Shown: one piece after another, positions 1 to 9,331 of the stretch
How positions within the stretch are numbered: position 1 is the first letter of the stretch
Layout: each line of letters opens with the position of its first letter
Source of the DNA: CAWDMC01 sp963803295
Lineage (GTDB): Bacteria; Acidobacteriota; Terriglobia; UBA7540
NCBI GenBank assembly: GCA_963803295.1
Contig: CAWDMC010000002.1
Location: forward strand, 444,816 to 508,815
Length of the DNA: 64,000 nucleotides
Reading direction: 5' to 3'
Notes under the pieces: model-generated
The model's database searches: none
Told to the model about the DNA's origin: nothing
The model's input: only the letters and a program-made list of their open reading frames with translations
Position numbers and translations under genes: made by a program

Positions 1-1496
1 GGCACAAACTGGCGCAGGAAGTCAGCGTCGCCGCGATACCACCAAAGGTCGTGCATCATGCCGATCCACAACAGGGAGAAAGGTGGGATGTACTGGGGCA
101 GGTATGAGGGATAGCGGCTCTGAGTGATTCCGTCGGGCGTGCGCGACTCGTTCAGTAATTCGATGGCGTTCTTCGCTAACCGATCGTCGCCGGTGAGATA
201 TAGCGAGATCAACGCCTGGATGCGCGTGTCACCGGCATACTGGAGCTGCTCGTAATAGGGGCAGTCCATATAGGTTTCGTGGGCACAGAGCCGCGCCGTC
301 CGCCAGCCGACTTCCCACATTTTCTCAAGCTGAGGGTCGTCGCTGGCGAATGACGCGCGCCGGACAAAGGGATAGGCGGTGAACGTCGGCCGCAAGTCTT
401 CTATCGTGAGCGGCTCGTCGTGAGTGACAACCTCGATTTGGAAATAGCGCCAGGTCCGCCACCAGAGCGGACGGAACACGCGATGCGGGCCGCCATCGAC
501 CAGGAAGACATCCTGAAAGCCCAGTATTTTCTTGCCTTCGATCTGACCGCGATTGCCTTTTTCGCCGCGATCGTCGACGAGTGCCTCGGCGTAGGTCTGG
601 GTGATCTCGGCCCCGCGTCCGCCGCTGACAACTAGTTCAGGGTATCCGGTGGTCTCGTAGGATTGATCGAACAGCATCGTGACGCTTGAGTTCGCAGGCA
701 CTGTGACGGGGGCGCGGCCCGCCAGAAAGTCATCGCCCACCTCGATGCCGCTCTTGCGCACCACGTGGGCAAGCCGTTCGAGCTTCTCTTCCATCGGAGG
801 GATGGTGCGCGGAGTCAGCATCCAGCGCGATGGGCTATCCTGAGCGCCCCGTGACGCAGCCGCCGTCTGTTCTACTGCGTCCTTCCAGTCGGAATCGTTG
901 TAATCCGGTTGTTGCCAGCCCCATGGGACTTTTGAGCCATCGATACGTTCGCCAGGACCCACGACAAAGTAGCCGTTTACCTTTTGTGGATCCCGTGGGA
1001 GCATTTCCCAAGCGGTGTCGCGAAACACCTTCCAGGATTTACCGGTGTTGGCTATCTCTTCCGCGTCCGTATCCCCTTGGAGCAGGAAGCCCGTCTGACT
1101 GGTCATCTGCGCCATCGGTGCACGATCGGCGAAGTTCCAGACGATAACGGCAAGCACATTACGCCCCGCAGCCAGGTGGGGAGCGAGATCTATCGTTTCG
1201 AATCGCCAGTGAAAAAGGTCGCCGCGCGCGGGCCCTTCCATGGCGCGAGTTCCGTTCACAAATAGCTCGTACCGCTGATCGCCGCTCACGTGGACCATGA
1301 AGTGTTGAGGTACGGAGGCAAGATCGAAACTTTTGCGAAAGTAGTAGACCCCGAATTCACACTGGGGACTGTCGGGGCAAGTAATCCAAGAAGCCTTCCA
1401 GCGGCTCCGCACGAGGTTGGGGTTGATTTCCGAGACAGAAGTGGAGGCGGGCAGAATAAGCAGGATTGCAACGACGGAAGTAAGAAGTAATCGCAT
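1..1496 (-). CDS. GH78 alpha-L-rhamnosidase-like protein, C-terminus cut by window edge
   Basis: The minus frame stays open from an ATG at 1496 to base 1, so about 498 N-terminal residues are present and the C-terminus lies outside. An N-terminal hydrophobic stretch (LLLTSVVAILLILPAS) is a signal peptide, so the enzyme should act in the periplasm or outside. A jelly-roll-like accessory part follows (ELFVNGTRAMEGPARGDLFHW). Near residues 420-440 comes the GH78 signature CAHETYMDCPYYEQLQYAG followed by DTR, where family members carry active-site acids at the start of the (alpha/alpha)6 barrel. It probably removes terminal L-rhamnose from plant or microbial glycans. Family assignment is firm from the motif; the exact substrate is inferred. 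Confidence 0.88.
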   Translation of the reverse strand, partial: MRLLLTSVVAILLILPASTSVSEINPNLVRSRWKASWITCPDSPQCEFGVYYFRKSFDLASVPQHFMVHVSGDQRYELFVNGTRAMEGPARGDLFHWRFETIDLAPHLAAGRNVLAVIVWNFADRAPMAQMTSQTGFLLQGDTDAEEIANTGKSWKVFRDTAWEMLPRDPQKVNGYFVVGPGERIDGSKVPWGWQQPDYNDSDWKDAVEQTAAASRGAQDSPSRWMLTPRTIPPMEEKLERLAHVVRKSGIEVGDDFLAGRAPVTVPANSSVTMLFDQSYETTGYPELVVSGGRGAEITQTYAEALVDDRGEKGNRGQIEGKKILGFQDVFLVDGGPHRVFRPLWWRTWRYFQIEVVTHDEPLTIEDLRPTFTAYPFVRRASFASDDPQLEKMWEVGWRTARLCAHETYMDCPYYEQLQYAGDTRIQALISLYLTGDDRLAKNAIELLNESRTPDGITQSRYPSYLPQYIPPFSLLWIGMMHDLWWYRGDADFLRQFV

Positions 1497-1703
1497 GACC
1501 ATTCCTCCGTGGCGCAGCGATTATGCTGGTGGCGTTGGAAAACTCGTGAGGCTGCGTCAGACAGAGGTTTTATCATGGCCAGGAGGTGAGGACAAGCTCG
1601 CACCCCTTACAATAAGTTTGCTTCTCCACGAAAAATAAGGTAAATAAGCTAGCGCTTGGTCATTTCGTGAAATCCACGACTTGTTCATGGGGGACAACTC
1701 GCG

Positions 1704-3158
1704 ATGCGTAGGACAATGCTTTGGCTTCTCGTGGGGATAAGTGTCAGTTGTATCCTCTGGGCCGCGCCGTTCTTTGCCCGTCAGCCGGAATCGCCGCCAG
1801 CAGCAGCATCGGCAGTTCCGCAGGCTGACCTTCCGGCGCTCCAGCAGCAGATTGGCAGGCTGCAGCAGGACATCGCCGACGCGCGCCAGGCAGGCGATAA
1901 CTCCTGGATGCTGGTTTGTTCAGCGCTGGTGCTGCTGATGACGGGACCCGGCTTGGCTCTATTCTATGGCGGCCTCGTACGCAAGAAGAACGTACTCGCC
2001 ACCATGATGCAGAGTTTCACCTTGATGGCGGTGATCACCGTGCTCTGGGCGGTGGTAGGTTACAGCTTGTGCTTCCATTCCGGCAACCGCTTCATTGGCG
2101 GGCTTGGATACGCCTTACTGCACGGTGTAGGGGGCGCGCCGGATCCCGACTACGCCGCCACCATTCCACAGCAGACATTCATGATGTTCCAGTTGATGTT
2201 TGCCATCATCACCCCGGCCCTGATCACCGGCGCTTTTGCCGAACGCATGAAGTTCCGCGCCATGCTGGCGTTCATGATTCTCTGGACGCTGGTCGTTTAC
2301 GATCCCATGGCCCACATGGTGTGGGGCAAACAAGGATTTCTAAATGCTGCCTTGGGCGGCGTGTTTCCGACCCTCGATTTCGCCGGAGGCACGGTCGTCC
2401 ACATTACTTCGGGCGTTTCCGCGCTGGTTTGCGCCCTGTATCTCGGCAAGCGTCTGGGGTTCCCGCACGAGCCAATGGCGCCCCACAGCGTGGTGCTGAG
2501 CTTCATCGGCGCCTGTTTGCTGTGGGTAGGCTGGTTTGGTTTCAACGCCGGCAGCGCCCTGGCTGCTGGAACGCTCGCCACCAGCGCCTTTGTCGCAACC
2601 CACTTCGGTGCGGCGGCGGCGACGCTCGGCTGGATTGTGGCCGAGTGGATGCGCAATGGCAAGCCCAGTGTGCTCGGCGCCATTTCGGGCGCGGTGGCGG
2701 GATTGGTCGCCATTACCCCGGCATCAGGATTTGTCGGGCCCGTGCCGGCACTGGTGATCGGGTTCATTGCTGGCGTCGGCTGCTACCTTATGGTGGCCAA
2801 GGTAAAGGCGAGATTTGGCTACGACGATTCGCTCGACGCCTTCGGGGTGCACGGTGCGGGCGGCACCATCGGGGCGCTCCTGACTGGCGTCTTTGCCTCG
2901 AGCGTGGTGAACCCGATCTTCAAGGACACTCGCGGCAATCCACTGCCGGTTGGCCTGATCGATGGCAACGCTCATCAGATGCTGAACCAGCTCACCGGCG
3001 TGGCCATCGCCTGGGTTATGGCGATCGTAGGGACGCTGGTGATCCTGAAGCTTGTGGATCTCGTCATCGGACTGCGTGTACCGCAGGAGCATGAATTGCA
3101 GGGGCTCGATCTTGCTGAGCACGGCGAAGAGGGGTACAACTTCGAGGTCGGTGCCTGA
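1704..3158 (+). CDS. amtB: AmtB-type ammonium transporter
   Basis: This 484-residue membrane protein has a cleavable N-terminal segment, a short Gln-rich linker (residues about 30-65), then about eleven transmembrane helices. Typical Amt motifs are present: MTGPGLALFYGGLVRKKN at the first helix, and DDSLDAFGVHGAGGTIGAL, which holds one of the twin pore histidines. It conducts ammonium/ammonia across the inner membrane for nitrogen assimilation. The PII gene begins about 120 bp downstream on the same strand, the classic amtB-glnK pairing, so its activity is probably gated by PII binding. The start at ATG 1704 is supported by the hydrophobic leader. Confidence 0.97.
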   Translation: MRRTMLWLLVGISVSCILWAAPFFARQPESPPAAASAVPQADLPALQQQIGRLQQDIADARQAGDNSWMLVCSALVLLMTGPGLALFYGGLVRKKNVLATMMQSFTLMAVITVLWAVVGYSLCFHSGNRFIGGLGYALLHGVGGAPDPDYAATIPQQTFMMFQLMFAIITPALITGAFAERMKFRAMLAFMILWTLVVYDPMAHMVWGKQGFLNAALGGVFPTLDFAGGTVVHITSGVSALVCALYLGKRLGFPHEPMAPHSVVLSFIGACLLWVGWFGFNAGSALAAGTLATSAFVATHFGAAAATLGWIVAEWMRNGKPSVLGAISGAVAGLVAITPASGFVGPVPALVIGFIAGVGCYLMVAKVKARFGYDDSLDAFGVHGAGGTIGALLTGVFASSVVNPIFKDTRGNPLPVGLIDGNAHQMLNQLTGVAIAWVMAIVGTLVILKLVDLVIGLRVPQEHELQGLDLAEHGEEGYNFEVGA

Positions 3159-3277
3159 GTTATCTGACCCTTGGGCAGTTGGGCCACCGGGATTGAAGAT
3201 GCGCCTGATGAGGATCTTCTGCGCAACGCCGGATGCTTCATGAGTGCCTACTAAGCAAGATCGAAGGGAGATCAAAG

Positions 3278-3616
3278 ATGAAGAAGCTCGAAGCCATCAT
3301 TCAGCCGACGCGTCTGGACGCGGTGAAGGAGGCCCTCCACCAGATCGGCGTCGAAGGCCTGACGATTTCAGAGGTCCGCGGTCATGGACGCCAGAAAGGG
3401 CACAAAGAGGTCTACCGCGGCAACGAGTACACGGTAGATCTGCTGCCCAAGATCAAGGTGGAGACGATCCTGCCTGACAATCGCATCGAGGAAGCGGTGC
3501 AGGCGATTCTGAAGAGCGCGCGGACGGGGAAGATCGGCGACGGCAAGATCTTCATTTTGCCTGTGGAAGAGGCGATCCGCATCCGCAACGAGGAGCGCGG
3601 GGAAGCTGCGCTCTAA
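3278..3616 (+). CDS. glnB: PII nitrogen regulatory protein (GlnB/GlnK)
   Basis: The product is 112 residues, the standard PII length. It begins MKKLEAIIQP and shows the T-loop region ending EYTVDLLPK, with the tyrosine that is uridylylated in many PII proteins, and the C-terminal signature TGKIGDGKIFILPVEEAIRI. PII senses ATP/ADP and 2-oxoglutarate and blocks AmtB or controls glutamine synthetase regulation. Its position behind amtB favours the GlnK-type role. ATG 3278 was chosen over upstream in-frame starts because GGGAG lies just upstream and the family always begins M-K-x-I/L. Whether it is GlnB or GlnK cannot be settled from sequence alone. Confidence 0.95.
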   Translation: MKKLEAIIQPTRLDAVKEALHQIGVEGLTISEVRGHGRQKGHKEVYRGNEYTVDLLPKIKVETILPDNRIEEAVQAILKSARTGKIGDGKIFILPVEEAIRIRNEERGEAAL

Positions 3617-3666
3617 ACAGGTTGCGAAAAAACTCATCGGTGCCGCCATTCAGGGCAGCCGCAGGC

Positions 3667-3762
3667 GGTCCTGAGTGAAACGAAGGAAGAATCTCGTATT
3701 TCCTTGCAGCGCGAGATTCCTCCCGCAGTTCACCCCGAGCTTCCTTCGCTGCTCTCAGGACT
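3667..3762. repeat. REP-like imperfect inverted repeat in a gene-free stretch
   Basis: Bases 3617-3963 contain no convincing gene. Within them GGTCCTGAG (3667-3675) and CTCAGGAC (3754-3761) form the ends of an imperfect inverted repeat with matching inner pieces (CGAAGGA/TCCTTCG and GAATCTCG/CGAGATTC). The same kind of element (CATTCTGAGGAG and GATCCTTCGCTATGCTCAG) occurs at 41414-41504, so this looks like a dispersed REP/MITE-like repeat. Confidence 0.55.
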
Positions 3763-3963
3763 ACTGTCAGCACCAGGATAAAAGGGAGCCACTTGATTTC
3801 ATAAAAGCGTCGGCAAGGCCGTAGCTTAGGGCGCTTCCCAGTTGAGAAGGCTATATCACTGCCAAGTAAGGCTCGTTGGGCTTTCCCGCCAACATTACAA
3901 AGACCTACGGGATCTTCATCAAAACATGCAAGTTTCTGAACGAGCTAAGTCCAGTTTGATCCG

Positions 3964-4485
3964 TCACTTCCCGCGCTTATAAAGTTCTTCGATCGTCTTC
4001 ATTGGCAGGTACAGCCGATTTGGTGTTTCCAGCAGCGGAACAAATCCGAACCCGCCGTAAAAGCGCGCAGCGCGCTCATCCTTGGAGTCCACAACCACAG
4101 CGATCGAAGCAATTTCTGAATTCAAAGCTCGCTCGAAAGCGTCCAGAAGCAACAGTTCTCCGATGCCCTGCCCACGAAACCTGACATCGCGGGCGAGCCG
4201 CCCAATCAGTGTTGCTGGCAGCTCAGGATAACGAGGCCATTTCAGTTTCTTGATTGTTTTAGCAGGAAGGTTCGCCGCCAAGATGAGGGTGGCCGACAGT
4301 GTGTAATAACCCGCGATCTGGTTTTCTTCCGTCACCAAAACAAAGGGTGCGGCCGCTCGCTTACGTGCATCCTGGCTTGCATGTTCCCGGAGATAGCGGT
4401 CAAGCGACTCCACCCCACACGAAAAAGCCGCCCGGTCGTGGTCACCGAGCGGCTCTATGCGAAATCCGGATTGGGGATCCCTCAG
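3964..4485 (-). CDS. GNAT acetyltransferase toxin, TacT-like
   Basis: This is a GNAT-fold acetyltransferase of the TacT type, which in known systems acetylates charged tRNA and stops translation. The acetyl-CoA binding loop RDVRFRGQGIGELLLLDAF and the C-terminal FYGGFGFVPL are clear. The first conventional start is a GTG at 4413, but the same frame upstream of it encodes FRIEPLGDHDRAAFSCG, which is the normal N-terminus of TacT-like GNATs. The only plausible start upstream is a CTG at 4485 that overlaps the TGA of the antitoxin gene (CTGA). I therefore extend the gene to 4485 (173 residues); the short form would lose the first beta strand. The DUF1778 antitoxin gene lies directly upstream. 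Confidence 0.8.
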   Translation of the reverse strand: MRDPQSGFRIEPLGDHDRAAFSCGVESLDRYLREHASQDARKRAAAPFVLVTEENQIAGYYTLSATLILAANLPAKTIKKLKWPRYPELPATLIGRLARDVRFRGQGIGELLLLDAFERALNSEIASIAVVVDSKDERAARFYGGFGFVPLLETPNRLYLPMKTIEELYKRGK

Positions 4486-4781
4486 CGTCTGCCGATCACC
4501 TGTTTATAACGTCGAGCAGCGGCGCGCAGGCGGTCGTTTGGCGCAGGCGGATTCAAAAGGGAATCAACAAAGGCTACGGTCTCCCGCTGGCTCAATCGGA
4601 TCAATTCTCTTTCCCGGAGTACACGCTTGGCAGATTCAACCGCACTGCTCACCACGAAGTCAGTTATGCTGCGTCCCTCGAGGGCTGCTGCTTCCTGACA
4701 CAAGGCCTTTGCTTCGGGAGTAAGCCGAGCCTCCAGCCGCTCATCTTTGCGCCCTGCGCTTGCTGCCACCATCACCTTCAT
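4482..4781 (-). CDS. DUF1778 ribbon-helix-helix antitoxin, TacA-like
   Basis: The 99-residue product starts MKVMVAASAGRKDERLEARL and carries the DUF1778 core ARLTPEAKALCQEAAALEG and SITDFVVSSAVESAK, an N-terminal RHH DNA-binding fold, followed by a helical C-terminal tail that in TacA neutralises the acetyltransferase. ATG 4781 was preferred to the upstream ATG 4805 because GAGGG sits at normal spacing before it. It overlaps the downstream GNAT toxin gene and is preceded by a perfect inverted repeat at 4848-4872 sitting between a -35 and a -10 box, as expected for conditional cooperativity in an autoregulated type II toxin-antitoxin pair. Confidence 0.85.
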   Translation of the reverse strand: MKVMVAASAGRKDERLEARLTPEAKALCQEAAALEGRSITDFVVSSAVESAKRVLRERELIRLSQRETVAFVDSLLNPPAPNDRLRAAARRYKQVIGRR

Positions 4782-4847
4782 ATTTACGCCCTCTTTCCCA
4801 ATCATGCTGCCGCGCTGGCAGCACCACTGGCATTACCACATATGCTC

Positions 4848-4876
4848 ATTGTACGGTAATCTGCCGTACAATGCAA
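4848..4876 (-). promoter_or_regulatory. Promoter and operator of the TacAT-like pair
   Basis: ATTGTACGG (4848-4856), seven bases, then CCGTACAAT (4864-4872) is a perfect 9-bp inverted repeat. On the minus strand TTGCAT (4876-4871) and TACAAT (4853-4848) are separated by 17 bp and form a good sigma-70 promoter, so the palindrome covers the -10 box and the spacer. This is the expected layout for autorepression by the RHH antitoxin. Confidence 0.7.
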
Positions 4877-5037
4877 GACCCAATAGACTAACTTCATCAA
4901 TACCCGGTCTCCGGACGGTTGCTTGGCCATAATGGTAGCTAATTAGCGGGAATTGCCTCGGTCTCCGTCCCTTTCCTGCCCTCCAGCGCAGCCGGTGGCC
5001 CCAGCATTGTTCCCTACGCCAGAGCCGGACATCTGAG

Positions 5038-7071
5038 CTACTTCACCGGCGTGAAAATCACCGCTGCCCCGCCGCCCGGTGCGAGGTGCAGCTTCAGCGT
5101 ATCGCCGGCCGTCACGGACTTCTTGGTGATGCTGAGGCTGGTGGCATCCTTCTCGGCATCAGGACCATCGGCAAAGATCTGCGCTTCGTAACGCTGCTTG
5201 CCTGAAGTCGGATTCTGATCGTCCCGGAGGAACGTTAGCGGGATATCGAGATCGCGCGACTCCCAGTTGGTCATGGCACCCAAATACCAGTCAGCGCCGT
5301 TGCGCCGCGCGATAGTCACAAAGCGCGCCGGCTCCCCATTGGGAACTATTGTTTCATCCCACACGGTGGGCACCTTGTCGAGGAACTCCATGCCGGGCTT
5401 GTGGTCATAGTTCTCAGGGTAGTCCGAGATCATCACCAGCGGACTCAGATACACCACGTACATCGCGAGCTGGCTGGCGCGCGTCCCCTGGCACATCGGC
5501 TGGACTTCGCGCGGCCGGAACTGCTCGCGTGTGGCATTACTAAAGCAGCCGGGGGTGTAGTCCATGGGACCCGCGAGCATACGGGTAAAGGGAATGGTGG
5601 TGGTGTGCATGGGCGTCTCGCGGTAAGACACCTTGCTGTATTCCAGGCCCATCACACCTTCGCGCGTCAGCAGGTTCGGATACGTGCGGCGCAGCCCTGT
5701 GGGTTTGTACGCGCCGTGGAAATCCACAGTAAGATGATGCTCCGCCGCCTTCGCGACCGTCTCCTGATAGAAGTTCACCATCTCCTGGTCATCGCGATTC
5801 ATGAAGTCGACCTTGACGCCGGAAACGCCCCACTTCTCAAATAGTGGAAAGGCCACGTCGGCCTGCTTCTTGACGTTGGTCCAGTGGCACCAGAGCATCA
5901 CCTTGACGTGCTTTTGATGCGCGTGGGCGACGATAGCGGGCACGTCGACTTCGGGAACATACCTGGTAATGTCCTCCTGCTCGTATCCTTCGCCGTGCGG
6001 AGCCCAGCCGGCATCGATCAGCATGTATTCGAAGTGGTGCTCGGCGGCGAAGTCCACGTAGTGCTCCATGGTGGCCGTGTTCATTCCGGGCTTGAACTGG
6101 ACGTTGGCTGCGTAACTCCCTGACCACCAGTCCCACGCCGCTTTACCCGGCTCGATCCACGACGTATCCTTGAGAGAGTTCGGCTGGCTCAGATTGAGGA
6201 CAAGGTCGCTATTCTCAATAAGAGAACCTGGCGTCAGGCCCACCAGTAAGACGCGCCATGGGGTCATCTTGGGGACCTGTCCGATGACCGCTTCACCGGG
6301 ATGTCCTGGCAATGGCGAGAGCTTGCTGACGATGGCGTTGTCGATCACCTTGTTGCCGGCGCCGGTAGCGCCGCCCACATACATGCCGGCGTAGTCGGTG
6401 AGGTCGGATTCGAGCAGGGCGGACCAGGGGCCACCCGGGGTTTCGACCAGCAGCGGCAGTCCTACGATTGAGTCAGGGCGGATATCCACGAAGCTTTCGC
6501 GCAGATACTCGTGCTCGTAAGGGGTAGTGTAACTGCCCAAATCCAGCGCCCAGCCATAAGCCTCACGGGCAAAATAGAAACCCGTGCGCTCGGCCGAGAT
6601 CACAAACCGGTCGAGACCCGGCTGCTGGGGCAGCGAGTAGCGGAAGGCCACGCCCTCGTCATAAGCGCGAAAAATCAGGTCGAGACGGCGTCCAGGTGGT
6701 TGCTTTTCGCGCAGTGAAACTTCGAGTTCCTGGTAATGATCGCGCACGTGGCGGCGCGCCCCGAACTTGTTCTTCCAGCTCTCGTCGACCGTACGGCGCG
6801 ATTGGCCCACGACCTCGAAATCGTGATCGAGCGGCGGCGCTCCCTCGAATTCGATCCCGAGCGGCGAGTCCGCCAGCAGGGGATCACCCTTGAAGGTCAC
6901 GCTGTAATAAGCGCGCTCGCCTGGGAGATATGGGGCGGGTCGCGACTTCAGGTCGAGCGAGATTTGAAGATTGCCGTCCGGTGATTTGACGTCGAGCTTG
7001 CCTGTGCCCTGGGCGAAAGCCGGCGGTGAAAGGAGAAAACAAGCAAGGGCAACGAGCGGGATTCTGCGCAT
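5038..7071 (-). CDS. GH97 family glycoside hydrolase (alpha-glucosidase/alpha-galactosidase)
   Basis: The product is 677 residues from ATG 7071, which gives a clean signal peptide (MRRIPLVALACFLLSPPAFAQ); a longer reading frame upstream has no secretory character. The N-terminal part has a GH97 beta-sandwich (DGNLQISLDLKSRPAPYL), the middle is a TIM barrel with YMLIDAGWAPHGEG, GVKVDFMNRDDQEMVNFYQ and LTVDFHGAYKPTGLRRT, and LLTREGVMGLEYSK carries a glutamate in the region of the catalytic acids of SusB-type enzymes. The C-terminal part is an all-beta domain. It should release glucose or galactose from alpha-linked oligosaccharides outside the cytoplasm. Which mechanism (inverting or retaining) applies is not decided here. 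Confidence 0.92.
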   Translation of the reverse strand: MRRIPLVALACFLLSPPAFAQGTGKLDVKSPDGNLQISLDLKSRPAPYLPGERAYYSVTFKGDPLLADSPLGIEFEGAPPLDHDFEVVGQSRRTVDESWKNKFGARRHVRDHYQELEVSLREKQPPGRRLDLIFRAYDEGVAFRYSLPQQPGLDRFVISAERTGFYFAREAYGWALDLGSYTTPYEHEYLRESFVDIRPDSIVGLPLLVETPGGPWSALLESDLTDYAGMYVGGATGAGNKVIDNAIVSKLSPLPGHPGEAVIGQVPKMTPWRVLLVGLTPGSLIENSDLVLNLSQPNSLKDTSWIEPGKAAWDWWSGSYAANVQFKPGMNTATMEHYVDFAAEHHFEYMLIDAGWAPHGEGYEQEDITRYVPEVDVPAIVAHAHQKHVKVMLWCHWTNVKKQADVAFPLFEKWGVSGVKVDFMNRDDQEMVNFYQETVAKAAEHHLTVDFHGAYKPTGLRRTYPNLLTREGVMGLEYSKVSYRETPMHTTTIPFTRMLAGPMDYTPGCFSNATREQFRPREVQPMCQGTRASQLAMYVVYLSPLVMISDYPENYDHKPGMEFLDKVPTVWDETIVPNGEPARFVTIARRNGADWYLGAMTNWESRDLDIPLTFLRDDQNPTSGKQRYEAQIFADGPDAEKDATSLSITKKSVTAGDTLKLHLAPGGGAAVIFTPVK

Positions 7072-7198
7072 GGAGTGGGCCTTCCAGATTCTTGGAATCG
7101 AGGACACCCGGGCGAACCGTCCCAGCTTGCCGCAGTCCTCGGCGCAACAGGTTATCACGCCTCGGCTACGAATGCGGTCGACTTTATGCGTGTTCTGA

Positions 7199-8101
7199 TT
7201 ATTCGAGTCCGCGGGAGGACACCGCTTTGAGCAGTTTGCACGCCTCCTTGTAGCCGGGGAATCGCCGTTCCGTCTCTTGAAACTGCCGCGAGTGCACTAC
7301 CCGGCGTGATCCGTTACGCTCCACGGGATAGAGGATGTGCAGCATCTCGTGGAACATGACGTATTCCACCAGCAGCTTTGAGACGCGACGCGAATCGAGC
7401 AACCGGCTGATGGTAATACTGTGATGAGCCGAGTCATAATGGCCAAGAATGGTTCTGGATCGCACCGCGCTCCAGCCGATCCGCGGCTGAGGAAGCTCGC
7501 CGCCAAAAAAACGCCGGTTTAGATCTGTGAAGATCTCATTCAAATTATAGAAGAGTCCCACCGCCGGGCGTTGGATCTTGCGCCCGCGCTGCCGCCGCAC
7601 CTCTTCAGTGCGCTCGCGGATTTCGTCTTTGAGGATATAGGCGCGATAGCACTCTTGAGCCTCGCGCGATACGCGGCGGCGGTAGAGCTTCGATAGCAGG
7701 ATCTCCGCCAGAGCTTCGTGAACAATGGGCGGAGCGCTTCTCAGGAGGTCGGAAACATGGGCGTGTAGCCGGTTATCGCGCAAAGAGATGGTGCTTCGCA
7801 AACCGGCGAAGGCCTGATATTCAAGCCGAAATTCCGGGGAGGGCTGCCTCAGTCCCATCCGCCGGTATACGCGTCCAAAGGCTATGGAAAGATCTGCCGC
7901 CGGCTCCGCCGCGATAGACTTGGCGCGGCCAAGGGAGGTGATGACGGGCGACGGACGCTGTGGCTTGCGGGACTCTCGCTCTGCTGATCCCGGGGGCGTC
8001 GGACCGGCCGAAGAGGTTCGGATGGAAGCGGGAGTGCGAGCGGGCATCGGCTCGGGCACCGCAGCCGGACTATCTCCAAATAAAGAGAGTTGCTTCATCA
8101 A
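7199..8101 (-). CDS. SprT-like zinc metalloprotein
   Basis: This 300-residue protein has a disordered, Pro/Ser-rich N-terminus (residues 1-65) and a C-terminal SprT-like domain. The zinc-binding HExxH motif is seen as VMFHEMLHILYP, followed by a further histidine in VVHSRQFQETERRFPGY. It also shows NEIFTDLNRRFFGGELPQPRIGWS, typical of the SprT/M48-like fold where a beta-strand pair precedes the helix with HExxH. The family includes SPRTN proteases and uncharacterised bacterial proteins; the function in Acidobacteriota is not known. The gene stands alone between the GH97 gene and a minus-strand gene that ends 25 bp upstream. Confidence 0.82.
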   Translation of the reverse strand: MMKQLSLFGDSPAAVPEPMPARTPASIRTSSAGPTPPGSAERESRKPQRPSPVITSLGRAKSIAAEPAADLSIAFGRVYRRMGLRQPSPEFRLEYQAFAGLRSTISLRDNRLHAHVSDLLRSAPPIVHEALAEILLSKLYRRRVSREAQECYRAYILKDEIRERTEEVRRQRGRKIQRPAVGLFYNLNEIFTDLNRRFFGGELPQPRIGWSAVRSRTILGHYDSAHHSITISRLLDSRRVSKLLVEYVMFHEMLHILYPVERNGSRRVVHSRQFQETERRFPGYKEACKLLKAVSSRGLE

Positions 8102-8126
8102 GGCATGATGGGAACCCGACTATGAC

Positions 8127-9311
8127 TCAATCGTCGTCGTCCGACTGGCCGGATTTCTTACGTTCTTTCTTCTGGAGCTTCCTTTCTTCCTTGCTGCGTT
8201 TCTTCTCTTCCTTAGCCTGCACCTTGAGCGTATGCTCCTGGATCTTTTGCTCGCGCTTCAGCTCCCCGAGTTTCTTCTCCTGAGTAGCCAAAGCTTGGGT
8301 CGCCCCGTCGATCGTGTCGTTAATATCGTCGATGGCGTCGCGCAGCGACGGCTGGTACTCCGCCGTAAACTGGTCGGGACGTTGCTCGAAGGACCTCAAC
8401 TGATCGAGTTGCCGCGGGCCCTGCTCGATCAAGGCACGCAGGCCTTTGCGCATGTCGCCGCCGCGGTCGTATTGATCCTCGACCCAAGTTTTCAGCTCAT
8501 CATCGATGGCGATATATTGCCCGAGAAGATCGTCGAGGTATTTGCCGCTCTTGTATTGGGTGGGATCGGCCGGCGAGGCGCGGAAGTTGGTGAAGAGATC
8601 CAGCCGCACCTGGGCGAATTGCAGATAAAGCAGGATGCGCTCGCCCGGGTCCTGCTCTTCGCGGAGCCTGTCCTGCTCGTCGTCGGTGAGGTATTCGGTC
8701 TTCTTACGCGAAGGCGCTGAACCGGCTATCGCTCGAAGTTCGGCCAATCGAAGGGAACCGTTAATCCAGGAGCGGGCTCCAGCCGCGCCTAACGCGTCCT
8801 GCTCCGGCGCTTGCGGCGGAGCAGCGGTGATCGGCGGAAATAGCGCCGCCAGCACGTCGGTGTGGATGGCATCCGACTGCTTCAACACCTTGTCCACGGC
8901 CTCGCGATCGACATAGCGAATGCGGTGTTCAAAATCATCGATCAGGCGGTGATTCTCGCGAAGAGCAATGTCGAGCTCACGGAACCCTTGCGGTTTCTTA
9001 ACAGGGTTACGGCCCGTTGCCCTCAGCAGATCCCAGGCCTGTCTCATATGGTCGAGGTAGGCGCCTAGCAGGCTCTGGCATGCGGCCGGATCACCTTTGT
9101 CGTAAGCTTCGGTCGCCTGATTTAGCCTCAAGCGACCCAGCGCTATTTCCAGCTTTGCCTTCTTGATCGGATTTGTCTCGCGTTGGATTCGCGCCAGAAG
9201 CTGGGATTCAGTCTCCCGCTTAGCCGTGGCCAACGGTGAGCAGGCGAGCCCTGCGGCCACGACGAGTAATAAGGCCAAAACACGTGACAAATAGCGCGCC
9301 CCGAAACGCAT
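8127..9311 (-). CDS. Exported protein of unknown function with Lys-rich C-terminus
   Basis: I do not recognise this 394-residue protein. ATG 9311 gives a signal-like N-terminus (RVLALLLVVAAGLACSPLA) with a cysteine that could be lipidated, though the lipobox is weak. The body is helical and rich in charged residues (KRETESQLLARIQRE, HRIRYVDREAVDKVLKQSD). The last 40 residues form a highly basic stretch (KEEKKRSKEERKLQKKERK) ending in acidic DDDD. It starts 20 bp after the stop of the TPR gene on the same strand, so the two are probably cotranscribed and may act together in the cell envelope. Confidence 0.7.
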   Translation of the reverse strand: MRFGARYLSRVLALLLVVAAGLACSPLATAKRETESQLLARIQRETNPIKKAKLEIALGRLRLNQATEAYDKGDPAACQSLLGAYLDHMRQAWDLLRATGRNPVKKPQGFRELDIALRENHRLIDDFEHRIRYVDREAVDKVLKQSDAIHTDVLAALFPPITAAPPQAPEQDALGAAGARSWINGSLRLAELRAIAGSAPSRKKTEYLTDDEQDRLREEQDPGERILLYLQFAQVRLDLFTNFRASPADPTQYKSGKYLDDLLGQYIAIDDELKTWVEDQYDRGGDMRKGLRALIEQGPRQLDQLRSFEQRPDQFTAEYQPSLRDAIDDINDTIDGATQALATQEKKLGELKREQKIQEHTLKVQAKEEKKRSKEERKLQKKERKKSGQSDDDD

Positions 9312-9331
9312 AGCTTTGGATTCTATTATAA

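Noticed and set aside
1916..3094. A 392-codon frame inside amtB
   Set aside because: It is a shadow frame of the ammonium transporter with no domain or ribosome site.
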